Positions 12,462 through 20,647 are shown, counted from the first letter of the stretch. The stretch is DNA of 64,000 bases from Palsa-504 sp963753195 (GCA_963753195.1 CAVWBH010000006.1:1-64000), one strand, 5' to 3'. Translations and numbers: made by a program. Notes: generated by a model not told the origin, from the sequence alone.

Positions 12462-13420
12462 GATTGGCCTCCTTCGGGCAGGACCATGGTGCCGATGCCG
12501 GCGTCGGTGAAGATCTCGAGCAGGATGGCGTGGCTGAGGCGGCCGTCCAGGACGTGGGCCTGCGGGATGCCGCCGCGCACCGCGGTCAGGCAGGCCTCCA
12601 TCTTGGGGATCATCCCGGCCGACAGCCCTGGCAGCAGCCGCTCCAGCTCGCCGGCGGTGAGCTGGCTGATGACATCGGCCGGGGCCGCGCCAGCCGGGGT
12701 CACGCCAGCCGGGGCCACGCCAGCCGGGGCGCCATCGGCTGATGATGGCCAGTCCCGGTAGAGGCCGGCCACGTCGGTGAGCACGACGAGCTTGGCCGCG
12801 CCGAGGGCGACGGCCAGCGCTGCCGCCGCGGTGTCCGCGTTGACGTTGTAGGTCTGGCCGTCCTCGCCCGCGGCGACGCTGGATACCACCGGAATCCGGC
12901 CGTCGGCCAGCAGCGCGCTGATCGCGCCGGAGTCGGTCGCCACGATCTCGCCGACCAGGCCGATGTCCACCGGCTGGCCGTCGACGATCGCGGCCTTGCG
13001 CACCGCGGTGAACGTGCCCGCGTCTTCGCCGGAGATGCCTACCGCGAACGGCCCGTGCCGGTTGATCAGGCCGACGATGTCCTTGTTCACCGTCCCGGAC
13101 AGGACCATCCGGACGACTTCCATCGCCTCCGGAGTGGTGACCCGCAGGCCGGCGGTGAAGGAGCTTTCCAGGCCGAGCCGGTCCAGGAGCTCGGTGATCT
13201 GCGGGCCGCCGCCGTGCACCACCACCGGGTGCAGCCCGGCGTAGCGCAGGAACACCAGGTCCTGCGCGAAGGCCACGCGCAGCGCCTCGTCGGTCATGGC
13301 GTGCCCGCCGTACTTGATCACCACGGTCTGGCCGTGGAACCTGTTCAGCCAGGGCAGCGCCTCGATCAGCGTCGCCGCTTTGGCTGAGGCGTCCTCCACC
13401 CGTCCCTGCAGCATGGTCAT
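12458..13420 (-). CDS. argB: acetylglutamate kinase with an APAGV-repeat insertion
   Basis: Phosphorylates N-acetylglutamate, the regulated step in many cyclic-pathway organisms; 320 aa. Family motifs: VIKYGGHAM (phosphate binding), VVHGGGPQI, NVNADTAAAALAVALGAAKLVVLTDVAGLY and GMIPKMEACLTAVRGGI. An in-frame run of three 15-base repeats (12688-12732) adds an AGVAPAGVTPAGAAP stretch between the DWPSS and VISQLTAGEL segments, near the nucleotide-binding part. ATG start overlapping the argJ stop by 4 bases. Confidence 0.96.
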   Translation of the reverse strand: MTMLQGRVEDASAKAATLIEALPWLNRFHGQTVVIKYGGHAMTDEALRVAFAQDLVFLRYAGLHPVVVHGGGPQITELLDRLGLESSFTAGLRVTTPEAMEVVRMVLSGTVNKDIVGLINRHGPFAVGISGEDAGTFTAVRKAAIVDGQPVDIGLVGEIVATDSGAISALLADGRIPVVSSVAAGEDGQTYNVNADTAAAALAVALGAAKLVVLTDVAGLYRDWPSSADGAPAGVAPAGVTPAGAAPADVISQLTAGELERLLPGLSAGMIPKMEACLTAVRGGIPQAHVLDGRLSHAILLEIFTDAGIGTMVLPEGGQS

Positions 13421-14580
13421 GTGGAGTAAGCCGAGTTCTCGTGGACGTAGGCGGCGGTCAGGTCGGTGGTCAAGATGACCGCGGAGGCCGGGCCGGTCGA
13501 GAGGTCCACGGTGATCGTGACGTCCTTCGGGGTCAGGTCCACCTTGGAGCGTTCTTCGCCGGCGGCGCCGTGGCGGCACACCCACACGCCGTTGACCGCG
13601 ACGTTCAGCCGGTCCGGGTCGAAGATCGCGTCGGTGGTCCCGACCGCGGCCAGGATCCGGCCCCAGTTGGGGTCCTCACCAGTGATCGCACACTTGACCA
13701 GGTTGTTCCGGGCCACAGCCCGGCCCACCGTCACCGCGTCGTTCTCGCTCGCCGCGCCGATGACCTCGATGGTGATCATCTTCTGCGCGCCCTCGGCGTC
13801 CAGCTGGAGCTGGCGGGCCAGGTCCGCGCACACGTCGGTCAGCGTCTCGGTGAACTCCCGTTTATCGGGCCGCACCCCGCTGGCCCCGCTGGCCATCAGC
13901 AGCACCGTGTCGTTGGTGGACATGCAGCCGTCGGTGTCCAGCCGGTCGAAGGTCTCCGCGACCGCCGAGCGCAGCGCCGAGTCCAGCTCGGCGGCGGTCA
14001 GGTCCGCGTCGGTGGTCAGCACGCACAGCATGGTGGCCAGGGCCGGGGCCAGCATCCCGGCGCCCTTGGCCATCCCCCCGATGGTGTAGGCGGCCGACGG
14101 AGCCTGGCCCGAGCGGAAGGAGATCTTCACCACGGTGTCAGTGGTCCGGATGGCGTCGGCGGCGTTCAGGCCGCCCGCGCGGGACACGGCAGCGACGGCG
14201 ACATCGACGCCGGGCAGCAGCTTGTCCATGGGCAGCCGCTCACCGATCAGCCCGGTCGAGCAGACGGCCATCTCGCCCGGGGAGTCCTCGATCGCCGCGG
14301 CCAGCCGCTCGGCCGTCGCGTGCGTGTCCTGGAAGCCGCGCGGGCCGGTGCAGGCGTTGGCGCCGCCGGAGTTGAGCACCACGGCCCGGACCCGGCCGCC
14401 GCTGACCACCTGGCGGGTCCAGGTCACTGGCGCGGCCTGGACCCGGTTGGAGGTGAAGACCGCGGCCGCGGCGCGGGACGGCCCGTCGTTCAGGACGACG
14501 GCGACGTCGGGATCGCCGGATTCCTTCAGCCCGGCCACCACGCCGGCGGCGCGGAATCCGAGCGGGGCAGTGACGCTCAT
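13417..14580 (-). CDS. argJ: glutamate N-acetyltransferase / ornithine acetyltransferase
   Basis: Recycles the acetyl group from acetylornithine to glutamate; 387 aa. It is a self-cleaving Ntn-type enzyme. The cleavage region KGAGMLAPALATMLCVLTTD contains the conserved Ala-Thr junction, where Thr becomes the N-terminal nucleophile of the beta chain. TDGCMSTNDTVLLMASG and the ending VHENSAYST are also typical. ATG start overlapping the argC stop by 4 bases. No argE-like deacetylase is seen, consistent with a cyclic acetyl pathway. Confidence 0.98.
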   Translation of the reverse strand: MSVTAPLGFRAAGVVAGLKESGDPDVAVVLNDGPSRAAAAVFTSNRVQAAPVTWTRQVVSGGRVRAVVLNSGGANACTGPRGFQDTHATAERLAAAIEDSPGEMAVCSTGLIGERLPMDKLLPGVDVAVAAVSRAGGLNAADAIRTTDTVVKISFRSGQAPSAAYTIGGMAKGAGMLAPALATMLCVLTTDADLTAAELDSALRSAVAETFDRLDTDGCMSTNDTVLLMASGASGVRPDKREFTETLTDVCADLARQLQLDAEGAQKMITIEVIGAASENDAVTVGRAVARNNLVKCAITGEDPNWGRILAAVGTTDAIFDPDRLNVAVNGVWVCRHGAAGEERSKVDLTPKDVTITVDLSTGPASAVILTTDLTAAYVHENSAYST

Positions 14581-15632
14581 GGAGCGACTCCGTGTGGGGT
14601 CAGGCCGGAGGTCTCCGGCAGGCCGAGCATGAGGTTGGCCACCTGGATGGCCTGGCCGGCCGCGCCCTTGACCAGGTTGTCCAGGGCGCAGACGGCGATC
14701 GCCCGGCCGGCGTGCGGGTCGGCGGCGACCTGCAGGTGGGCGGCGTTGGATCCCAGGGTGGGCCCGGTGGCCGGCCAGCGTCCTTCGGGCAGCAGGTGCA
14801 CGAACGGCTCGCCGCCGTAGGCCGCGGCCATCGCGTCCCGCAGCTGGGTCCCGGCCTGGGCCGAGGCCAGCCGTGCCGTGCAGGTGGCCAGGATGCCGCG
14901 CGGCATCGGCGCGAGCGACGGGGTGAAGGACACGGTGACGGGCGCGGATGCCCGAACCACGGATCGTTCGGAAGAAAGGGCTTGTTCTATTTCGGGGGTG
15001 TGCCGGTGCGTGCCGGCCACCGAATACGCGGACATCGACCCCATCACCTCGCTGGCGAGCAGGTCAGGCCGGGGCGAGCGGCCCGCGCCCGACGTGCCGG
15101 AGGCGGCCACGATCACGATGTCGGACGGCTCGACGAGGCCGGCGGCGAGGAGCGGGGCGAGGGCGAGGATGGCGGCGGTGGCGTAGCAGCCGGGTGCGGC
15201 CACCGTGGCCGACGCCCTGATCGCATCCCGGGCGCCGGGCAGCTCGGGCAGCCCGTAGGTCCAGCGGCCCGCGTGCGGCGTCGGGTAGTACCGCTCCCAG
15301 GCGTCGGGGTCGGCCAGCCGGAAGTCAGCGGACAGGTCGACCACCTTGAGCTCGGCCGGGAGGGCGGCGGCCAGCTTCGCGGATTCCCCGTGCGGCAGGG
15401 CGGTGAAGAGCAGGTCAGCGTCGGCGAGCGCGCTGGGTTCGGCCGGCACGAAGACCCGGTCCTGCAGGCTAGGGTGACCGGTCAGCTGCGGGAGCAGCGA
15501 GGTCACTGGCGCCCCGGCACTGCCGTGCGCCGCCACCGCCCCGATCTCCAGGTCAGGATGGCCGGCCAGCAGGCGGAGCAGCTCACCGCCCGCGTAGCCG
15601 CTAGCCCCCGCGACCGCAACCTTCGCGCCCAA
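14577..15632 (-). CDS. argC: N-acetyl-gamma-glutamyl-phosphate reductase
   Basis: NADPH-dependent reduction of acetylglutamyl phosphate; 351 aa. N-terminal Rossmann motif VAVAGASGYAGGELLRLL, catalytic Cys in VAAPGCYATAAILAL, and THRHTPEIEQ. The start is TTG with AGGAGG seven bases upstream, the only good ribosome-binding site here. It is the first gene of the arg operon and faces the lipoprotein gene. Confidence 0.97.
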   Translation of the reverse strand: MGAKVAVAGASGYAGGELLRLLAGHPDLEIGAVAAHGSAGAPVTSLLPQLTGHPSLQDRVFVPAEPSALADADLLFTALPHGESAKLAAALPAELKVVDLSADFRLADPDAWERYYPTPHAGRWTYGLPELPGARDAIRASATVAAPGCYATAAILALAPLLAAGLVEPSDIVIVAASGTSGAGRSPRPDLLASEVMGSMSAYSVAGTHRHTPEIEQALSSERSVVRASAPVTVSFTPSLAPMPRGILATCTARLASAQAGTQLRDAMAAAYGGEPFVHLLPEGRWPATGPTLGSNAAHLQVAADPHAGRAIAVCALDNLVKGAAGQAIQVANLMLGLPETSGLTPHGVAP

Positions 15633-15664
15633 CTGCCCGCCTCCTCATCTCTTCTCTGGAAGAG

Positions 15665-15690
15665 TATTCACGATAGCGCATTAATATGCA
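15665..15690 (-). promoter_or_regulatory. candidate ArgR operator (ARG box) before argC
   Basis: An AT-rich patch in otherwise GC-rich DNA, read on the minus strand as TTGCATATTAATGCGC followed by TGAATAC. It contains a perfect GCAT-ATTA-ATGC inverted repeat (15678-15689) about 46 bases before the argC start. AT-rich paired boxes with TGAATA/TGCATA half-sites are what ArgR recognises. The assignment rests on resemblance and position. Confidence 0.5.
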
Positions 15691-15717
15691 AACCTTCGCG
15701 GTCCTACGCTTGGCGGG

Positions 15718-16170
15718 GTGGACCGGGAGGGGCAAGGCTGGCCAGCTCGCGGGTCCAGGGCCGCGCGGGTGCTCGGCCCGCTCGCGGCCAGCGCGGCGCT
15801 GCTGGCCGGCGGCATGGGCGCCCTGGCGGGCTGCGGGTCGACGGCACCCCCGGGCGCCGGGCCTGGGGCAAGCTGCGGCACCACGCACACCGCGGCGGAC
15901 GTCCCGGTCATCGTCAAAGTAGCCCAGGGGACCGTGAACTGCGCCACCGCGATGCGGGTCGAGAACGACTACGCGGCCATCATCCGGGCCGGGCAGGTCC
16001 GGGGCAACGGCGGCGGCGCGCCGGTCGTGGTGAACGGCTGGACCTGCCAGGGTTATCCCGCCCCGGAGGTGCTGAGCACGGGCAACGCCTCGCGTTGTCA
16101 CACCGCCACCGCCGCGATCGTGGCGGTGCTTCCCGTTCCTGGTCCTTCGGCCACGGTCACGGCTGGGTAG
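15718..16170 (+). CDS. putative secreted lipoprotein of unknown function
   Basis: 150 aa with a lipoprotein signal peptide: an Arg-containing n-region, hydrophobic LGPLAASAALLAGGMGALAG, and lipobox LAGC with the lipidated Cys at residue 39. The mature part is about 110 aa with four further Cys (SCGTT, VNCAT, WTCQG, SRCHT), which could form two disulfides. I do not recognise the family. GTG start. It is divergent from argC and its 3' end overlaps the end of the first GGDEF gene by 14 bases. Confidence 0.7.
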   Translation: MDREGQGWPARGSRAARVLGPLAASAALLAGGMGALAGCGSTAPPGAGPGASCGTTHTAADVPVIVKVAQGTVNCATAMRVENDYAAIIRAGQVRGNGGGAPVVVNGWTCQGYPAPEVLSTGNASRCHTATAAIVAVLPVPGPSATVTAG

Positions 16171-17680
16171 CCCGCCCCGCTAACGAGGTCAAGGCCCGCT
16201 GGAAGACGCTCGGCTCAGCCTGGGCGGCCACATCGCGGTCCTGGCCGTCTTGCTGCATGCCGTCTCGTTCCATTCCGTCGCGGGCCGCGCCATCACGGGC
16301 GGCGCCATCGCGGGCCGCGCCGTTTATACCGCGCGAGGTGCCGCTGACCGCGCTCAGGCCCCTGGTGGTGCTGATCATCTGCACCTGGTCCCGGCCGGAG
16401 CTCTTCGCCCGGTACAGCGCGGCATCGGCCGCCGCCATCAGCTGGGAGAAGTTCCGCTCGGCCCCGGCGTCCAGTGCTGCCACGCCGATCGACACCGTCA
16501 CCTGGACCCGCTCCCCGCCGATGGCGCCCGGAGCGATCACCGACAGCCCGGCGATGCCGGATCGGATGCGCTCGGCGATGCGGATGGCGTCCACGGCCCG
16601 GGTCTGCGGCAGCAGCAGCGTGAACTCCTCGCCGCCGAACCGGCCGGCCAGGTCATAGTCGCGCAGCTGACAGGTCAGCGTCCGGGCGATCTCCTTGAGG
16701 ACCTGGTCGCCCACGAGGTGGCCGTAGGTGTCGTTGATCACCTTGAACCGGTCGATGTCCAGAAGGGCGATGGCCAGAGCCGACCGGGTCCGGACGGCGC
16801 GGACGACCTCGGTGCTTGCCTGCCGCTCCCAGGTGGCCGCATTCAGCAATCCGGTCTTGGCGTCTTCCTGCGACGACTGGACCAGCTGAGTGTGTCGCAG
16901 CGAACGCTGCAGCAAGGTGATGAACGGCAGCGCGAAGATCAGGGCAATGGCGCTGCTGGCCACGCAGAAGCTGACGATCACCGCCACGCACAGCTCGGCC
17001 ACGTCGTTGTAGACGGCCTCCCTGGCGAGGACCACGCTGCGGAGGCGCAAGCTCGGGTCCGAGCCCTTGACCGCCGTCCAGAGCAGGGCCTGGTTGACCG
17101 TCCACTGCACCGCCGCGCAGACTGCCGCGATCAGCATCCAGGCCAGCGCGTGGTCGGCCGGGCGAGCGTCCGCGCCGGGCACCAGGCGGATCAGGCCATG
17201 AAAGGCGAAGGCGGCAGCGACGTAGCTCAGCCCCACCACGGCGGCGCTGACGACCCGCCGGTACACGGGGCCGCGGTGGACCCGCCACTGGGTCAGGGCC
17301 ATGCGGACGATGGGAAGCACCGGCACGTAGGCCAGCGGCAGCAGCAGGGCGGCCGGTAGCTCCCAGGTCGCGTACACGTCCTTGACTACGCCATTGTTCT
17401 CGCCGGCCCGCCGGGTCAGCTCGACGGTGGCCGCGCTGCTCGCCAGCAGCCCACCGAACAGCACGAGATCACGGCCCTGGAACTCGACCTCGCTGGCGGC
17501 GAGCACGAGGACAACGCCGTCGGCGATCACGACGGCGATGACGAAGGCGCGCAGCCAGCGCGGAAGCTGCCAGATCGGCCAAGCCCGGACCCCGATGCTT
17601 CGCCGGTGGACCGGACGGCCGAAGGCCTGATTATCAGCCAAAAGCACCTTGAACCTGTGTGGGGGGGCGACACGTACCAC
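16157..17680 (-). CDS. membrane-bound diguanylate cyclase (GGDEF), paralogue 1
   Basis: Predicted to make cyclic di-GMP from GTP at the membrane; 507 aa. Residues ~35-260 hold several hydrophobic segments with landmarks GRDLVLFGGLL, VELTRRAGE, ATWELP and RRGPVYRRV-like motifs. The GGDEF domain spans ~272-430: metal-site LLDIDRF, active-site GGEEF (349-353), and inhibitory I-site RDYD (340-343) exactly five residues before it. Both sites are intact, so it should be active and feedback-inhibited. After QVQMISTTRGLSAVSG comes a low-complexity tail with ARDGA repeats. The GTG start has a weak ribosome-binding site; a GTG at 17647 is an alternative that better matches the paralogue's length. Divergent from the MRTTTWI ORFs. 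Confidence 0.9.
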   Translation of the reverse strand: MVRVAPPHRFKVLLADNQAFGRPVHRRSIGVRAWPIWQLPRWLRAFVIAVVIADGVVLVLAASEVEFQGRDLVLFGGLLASSAATVELTRRAGENNGVVKDVYATWELPAALLLPLAYVPVLPIVRMALTQWRVHRGPVYRRVVSAAVVGLSYVAAAFAFHGLIRLVPGADARPADHALAWMLIAAVCAAVQWTVNQALLWTAVKGSDPSLRLRSVVLAREAVYNDVAELCVAVIVSFCVASSAIALIFALPFITLLQRSLRHTQLVQSSQEDAKTGLLNAATWERQASTEVVRAVRTRSALAIALLDIDRFKVINDTYGHLVGDQVLKEIARTLTCQLRDYDLAGRFGGEEFTLLLPQTRAVDAIRIAERIRSGIAGLSVIAPGAIGGERVQVTVSIGVAALDAGAERNFSQLMAAADAALYRAKSSGRDQVQMISTTRGLSAVSGTSRGINGAARDGAARDGAARDGMERDGMQQDGQDRDVAAQAEPSVFQRALTSLAGRATQP

Positions 17681-17871
17681 TTAGTGTCCCGGATTGTCGC
17701 GACATCGGCTGCCGAACGTCAAAATTCCGCTACCGACCGAGGTTGATCACCGTACAGGCGCTCACGCTGCCCGGGATGCCAGACATTTCTGAACCGGACA
17801 ATGCTTCTGCGCGGTCATCCGCTATGCTCCCCGACTTGACTTGGAGTAACCGCCCGTCGAGAGGGGTTATC

Positions 17872-17895
17872 GTGCGCACCACTACCTGGATCTGA
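17872..17895 (+). CDS. heptapeptide ORF MRTTTWI, copy 1
   Basis: A 24-base ORF, GTG to TGA, encoding MRTTTWI, with AGAGGGG five bases upstream as a ribosome-binding site. The frame is open further upstream (78-codon alternative), but the GTG is preferred because the second copy and the MRDSNWT array repeat the same M-R-x-x-x-W-x-stop plan. No gene follows on this strand, so it is not a leader peptide. Function unknown. Translation is inferred. Confidence 0.5.
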   Translation: MRTTTWI

Positions 17896-17965
17896 GCCCA
17901 GCTCGTCTCTTCTTAACCACAGCTCACAGAAGGCCAGCCTGGACTCGGAAGGATGGAACGTCACC

Positions 17966-17989
17966 GTGCGTACCACGACCTGGATCTGA
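17966..17989 (+). CDS. heptapeptide ORF MRTTTWI, copy 2
   Basis: A 24-base ORF, GTG to TGA, encoding the same MRTTTWI 94 bases after copy 1. It differs at two third-codon positions (CGT for CGC, ACG for ACT), so the peptide is kept while the DNA changed. GGAAGG lies upstream at longer than ideal spacing. A hairpin begins five bases after the stop. An overlapping ATG at 17953 gives an unrelated 14-codon frame with better Shine-Dalgarno spacing; the repeated peptide favours the GTG. Confidence 0.5.
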   Translation: MRTTTWI

Positions 17990-17993
17990 ACGC

Positions 17994-18034
17994 CTAATCC
18001 CGTTCGCGGCCTTCCGGGCCATGCTCGGGATTAG
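17994..18034 (+). terminator. hairpin after the MRTTTWI ORFs
   Basis: Perfect 9-base inverted repeat CTAATCCCG / CGGGATTAG enclosing a smaller GGCC-ttcc-GGGCC stem. It starts five bases after the second MRTTTWI stop. There is no U-tract, which is common for GC-rich terminators. It would end a short transcript carrying only the two heptapeptide ORFs before the convergent GGDEF paralogue 2. Confidence 0.55.
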
Positions 18035-18163
18035 CCGACCGCCGGGGGATCACTGCTTTCGCGTTTGCTTGCAGTGCTTGCGGTGTGCTGGCTCAGCGAG
18101 CCGGGGCCAGGCGTGACTGACCGTGATGACGTACCGCGGACCATGATCGAATGCCCGGGGCGA

Positions 18164-19549
18164 TCACAGACCCTGCTCGCGCCGGAAGACGCTGGGCGGG
18201 TCCTCGCCGTCGTCCGAGCCACGATCCGCCGCGGCGATCCCCGGGCCGCTGATCGCGCTCAGGCCGCGGGTCGTGCTGATCATCTGCACCTGATCCCGGC
18301 CGCCGTCCTTTGCCCGGTACAGGGCGGCGTCCGCCGCCGCCAGCAGCTCGGAGAGTTCGCGCTGACTGCCGCTGTCGAGAGCCGCGACGCCGATCGAGAC
18401 CGTCACGTGCACCCGCTCGCCGCCACTGGACCCTGCGGCGATGATGCTCAGGGCCGCGACGTTAGCGCGCACACGCTCGGCGATGCGGAACGCATCGACG
18501 GCCCGCGTCTGCGGCAGCAGCAGGGCGAATTCCTCACCGCCGAACCGCCCGGCCAGGTCGTACTCGCGGAGCAGAGTGCTGAGCGTGTTGGCGATCTCCT
18601 TCAGCACCTGGTCGCCGACGAGGTGACCGTAGGTGTCGTTGATCGCCTTGAACTTGTCGACATCCACCATCGCGACCGCGAGCGGGGACTTGGTGCGCAC
18701 CGCCCGCGCGAGCTCCGCCGAAGACTCGCGCTCCCAGGTCGCCGCGTTCAGCAGGCCGGTCTTGGAGTCGTTGCGGGCGTCGCTGACGAGTTTGACGTGG
18801 CTCTTGCTCCGCTGGAGCAACCCGACGACAGGGAGCGCGGCCAGGGCGAGCAGCGGGATCCCAGCCACCGCGAACGTCACCAGGATGGCCGCGCTGGTCT
18901 CGGCAACGTCGTTGTAGATCGCCTCGCCGTTCAAGAACGCCGCACGGATATCCGCCGTTCGGTCAGAACCCTTGACGGCTGTGATGATCATGGCGTTGTT
19001 CAGGACCCACTTAACGACGGCGCTGAGGACCACCAGCGCGATCCATGCCGCGCCGCGGCTGAGCGCACCGTCGGAGCCGCGCGGCACCAGGGGGGAAAGC
19101 CCGTGGAAGACTACCGACGCGCCCCCGTAGGACAGCCCGACCGCCGCAGCGGTGAAAACTCGTCGGTAGACCGGGCCGCGCCGCACCCGCAACTGGGTCA
19201 CCAACACCCGGGCGACCGGTATCACAAACGCGTAAAACGGGGGCAGCAAGATAGCTACCGGCAACTCCCAGACGGCCTGAACGTCCGTCATGAAGCCACC
19301 TTGTTCGCCGGCCTTCCTGGTTAGCTCCACGGCGGCCGCCGTGCAGCCCAGCAGCAGGCAGAACAAACCCAGATCGCGGCCGGAGAACGTAGTGAACCGC
19401 GCCGCCACGCCGATGGCGGCCAGATTCGCGGCGACGACGGCAAGCACGAAGGCCGTCAGCCACCGAGGCAGGGACCAGACTGGCCAGCTGCGGATGGTCC
19501 TCAGCTGCGGCGGCAGGAGGCGAGACGCCCGCACCACCGCCTTGCTCAT
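18164..19549 (-). CDS. membrane-bound diguanylate cyclase (GGDEF), paralogue 2
   Basis: 461 aa, homologous to the GGDEF protein 480 bases downstream over nearly its full length: SWPVWSLPRW, GRDLGLFCLLL, VELTRKAGE, VWELP, RRGPVYRRVF, ITAVKGSD and the whole catalytic domain. Several N-terminal membrane segments (~residues 30-250) precede a GGDEF domain with VDVDKF metal site, I-site REYD (328-331) and GGEEF (337-341). It ends with the same QVQMISTTRGLSAISG block but lacks the ARDGA repeats. ATG start with GAAGG upstream. Its promoter region faces the MRDSNWT array, mirroring the pairing of paralogue 1 with MRTTTWI. Confidence 0.93.
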   Translation of the reverse strand: MSKAVVRASRLLPPQLRTIRSWPVWSLPRWLTAFVLAVVAANLAAIGVAARFTTFSGRDLGLFCLLLGCTAAAVELTRKAGEQGGFMTDVQAVWELPVAILLPPFYAFVIPVARVLVTQLRVRRGPVYRRVFTAAAVGLSYGGASVVFHGLSPLVPRGSDGALSRGAAWIALVVLSAVVKWVLNNAMIITAVKGSDRTADIRAAFLNGEAIYNDVAETSAAILVTFAVAGIPLLALAALPVVGLLQRSKSHVKLVSDARNDSKTGLLNAATWERESSAELARAVRTKSPLAVAMVDVDKFKAINDTYGHLVGDQVLKEIANTLSTLLREYDLAGRFGGEEFALLLPQTRAVDAFRIAERVRANVAALSIIAAGSSGGERVHVTVSIGVAALDSGSQRELSELLAAADAALYRAKDGGRDQVQMISTTRGLSAISGPGIAAADRGSDDGEDPPSVFRREQGL

Positions 19550-19755
19550 CCGCTACCGCCTTCGTCGCCCATATAGAAGGTCGTATACCTATTGTCCCGC
19601 ATTGTCAGCCCTAGAGAGTGCAAACCGTGAAAACACGGCTACTCACGGGTAGACAATACCCTCCCTGCTGACTGGATCCCCATAGGGCACACCACTGTAC
19701 GAAGTGGCACGGTTCCTCACGGGGAGGCCGCCGCCGTACAAGTTGCCGTCAGTCA

Positions 19756-19798
19756 CGGGAGATTCCCGGTATTTTCCGACATTAGGCACAAAGTGCCT
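19756..19798. promoter_or_regulatory. two inverted repeats between GGDEF 2 and the heptapeptide array
   Basis: CGGGA-GAT-TCCCG (19756-19768) and AGGCAC-AAA-GTGCCT (19784-19798) lie in the 514-base intergenic region, about 210-250 bases upstream of the GGDEF 2 start and 265 bases upstream of the first MRDSNWT ORF. Either could be a regulator site serving both directions. Nothing in the sequence identifies the regulator. Confidence 0.35.
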
Positions 19799-19915
19799 CT
19801 GCTTCGCAATAACGGGCACAATGGGTAGCCGCGGCGCCGTTGCCCGAGGACGCAAGAGCCGAAAGGGGAACGCGGTCCCAGTGGCGAAATGCGAACCGTG
19901 ACCGCAAACTAGACG

Positions 19916-19944
19916 TTTACAACAGTCACTCAGAGGATTCAAAT
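19916..19944 (+). promoter_or_regulatory. candidate promoter of the MRDSNWT array
   Basis: -35 TTTACA (five of six consensus bases), 17-base spacer, -10 TCAAAT (four of six). A start near 19951 would give a leader of about 110 bases before the first heptapeptide ORF. The segment is AT-richer than its surroundings. Confidence 0.45.
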
Positions 19945-20063
19945 GTGTACTTAGAGAGATTTTTCGCATGTTTGATCGTGGCCCGGGCCCTATCTGGCAC
20001 ATTGCACGACCCTTCTCGACCATTCACCCCGGTCACCGTCACCAACCTGAACAGGAGACCGCA

Positions 20064-20087
20064 GTGCGCGACAGCAACTGGACCTGA
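20064..20087 (+). CDS. heptapeptide ORF MRDSNWT, array unit 1
   Basis: 24-base ORF, GTG to TGA, encoding MRDSNWT. AGGAGA lies five bases before the start. It is the only full unit that starts with GTG. An in-frame ATG at 19968 would give a 40-codon version, but it lacks a ribosome-binding site and the other units cannot be extended in the same way. Confidence 0.55.
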   Translation: MRDSNWT

Positions 20088-20134
20088 CCCTCGCACCGCA
20101 CCCCCAGACAACCGACCCGGAACAGGAGACCGCA

Positions 20135-20158
20135 ATGCGCGACAGCAACTGGACCTGA
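20135..20158 (+). CDS. heptapeptide ORF MRDSNWT, array unit 2
   Basis: 24-base ORF, ATG to TGA, encoding MRDSNWT, with AGGAGA five bases upstream. 71 bases after unit 1. Confidence 0.55.
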   Translation: MRDSNWT

Positions 20159-20205
20159 CCCCCGCACCGCACCCCCAGACCACCGACCCCGAGCAGGAGA
20201 CCGCA

Positions 20206-20229
20206 ATGCGCGACAGCAACTGGACCTGA
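20206..20229 (+). CDS. heptapeptide ORF MRDSNWT, array unit 3
   Basis: 24-base ORF identical to unit 2. The spacer before it has a substitution just ahead of the ribosome-binding site (GAGCAGG instead of GAACAGG). Confidence 0.55.
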   Translation: MRDSNWT

Positions 20230-20276
20230 CCCCCGCACCGCACCCCCAGACCACCGACCCGGAACAGGAGACCGCA

Positions 20277-20300
20277 ATGCGCGACAGCAACTGGACCTGA
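20277..20300 (+). CDS. heptapeptide ORF MRDSNWT, array unit 4
   Basis: 24-base ORF identical to unit 2, AGGAGA five bases upstream. Confidence 0.55.
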   Translation: MRDSNWT

Positions 20301-20337
20301 CCCGCCCGCACCCCCGACCACCGGACAGGAGACCGCA

Positions 20338-20361
20338 ATGCGCGACAGCAACTGGACCTGA
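20338..20361 (+). CDS. heptapeptide ORF MRDSNWT, array unit 5
   Basis: 24-base ORF identical to unit 2. The spacer before it is 10 bases shorter (37 instead of 47), yet the ribosome-binding block and ORF are unchanged. Confidence 0.55.
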   Translation: MRDSNWT

Positions 20362-20408
20362 CCCCCGCACCGCACCCCCAGACAACCGACCCGGAACAGG
20401 AGACCGCA

Positions 20409-20432
20409 ATGCGCGACAGCAACTGGACCTGA
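20409..20432 (+). CDS. heptapeptide ORF MRDSNWT, array unit 6
   Basis: 24-base ORF identical to unit 2, AGGAGA five bases upstream. Confidence 0.55.
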   Translation: MRDSNWT

Positions 20433-20480
20433 CCCCCGCACCGCACCCCCAGACAACCGACCCGCGAACAGGAGACCGCA

Positions 20481-20504
20481 ATGCGCGACAGCAACTGGAC
20501 CTGA
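20481..20504 (+). CDS. heptapeptide ORF MRDSNWT, array unit 7
   Basis: 24-base ORF identical to unit 2. The preceding spacer is one base longer (CCCGCGAACAGG). Confidence 0.55.
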   Translation: MRDSNWT

Positions 20505-20552
20505 CCCCCGCACCGCACCCCCAGACCACCGACCCGCGAACAGGAGACCGCA

Positions 20553-20576
20553 ATGCGCGACAGCAACTGGACCTGA
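20553..20576 (+). CDS. heptapeptide ORF MRDSNWT, array unit 8
   Basis: 24-base ORF identical to unit 2. The preceding spacer is one base longer, as in unit 7. Confidence 0.55.
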   Translation: MRDSNWT

Positions 20577-20623
20577 CCCCCGCACCGCACCCCCAGACCA
20601 CCGACCCGCAACAGGAGACCGCA

Positions 20624-20647
20624 ATGCGCGACAGCAACTGGACCTGA
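20624..20647 (+). CDS. heptapeptide ORF MRDSNWT, array unit 9
   Basis: 24-base ORF identical to unit 2. The spacer carries the CCCGCAACAGG variant shared by units 9-11. Confidence 0.55.
   Translation: MRDSNWT

Noticed and set aside
14592..16658. 688-codon plus-strand ORF
   Set aside because: Antisense of argC and the GGDEF gene; an effect of GC-rich codon use. The same applies to the other long antisense ORFs over the arg, pheT, der and scpA genes.
19848..19860. GGACGCAAGAGCC, resembling part of a GEMM-I c-di-GMP riboswitch core
   Set aside because: The paired GEMM elements (CACAGGGCAAACC before it and the tetraloop receptor) are not found around it. A covariance-model search for GEMM-I/II on 19550-20063 would decide; a significant hit would overturn this.
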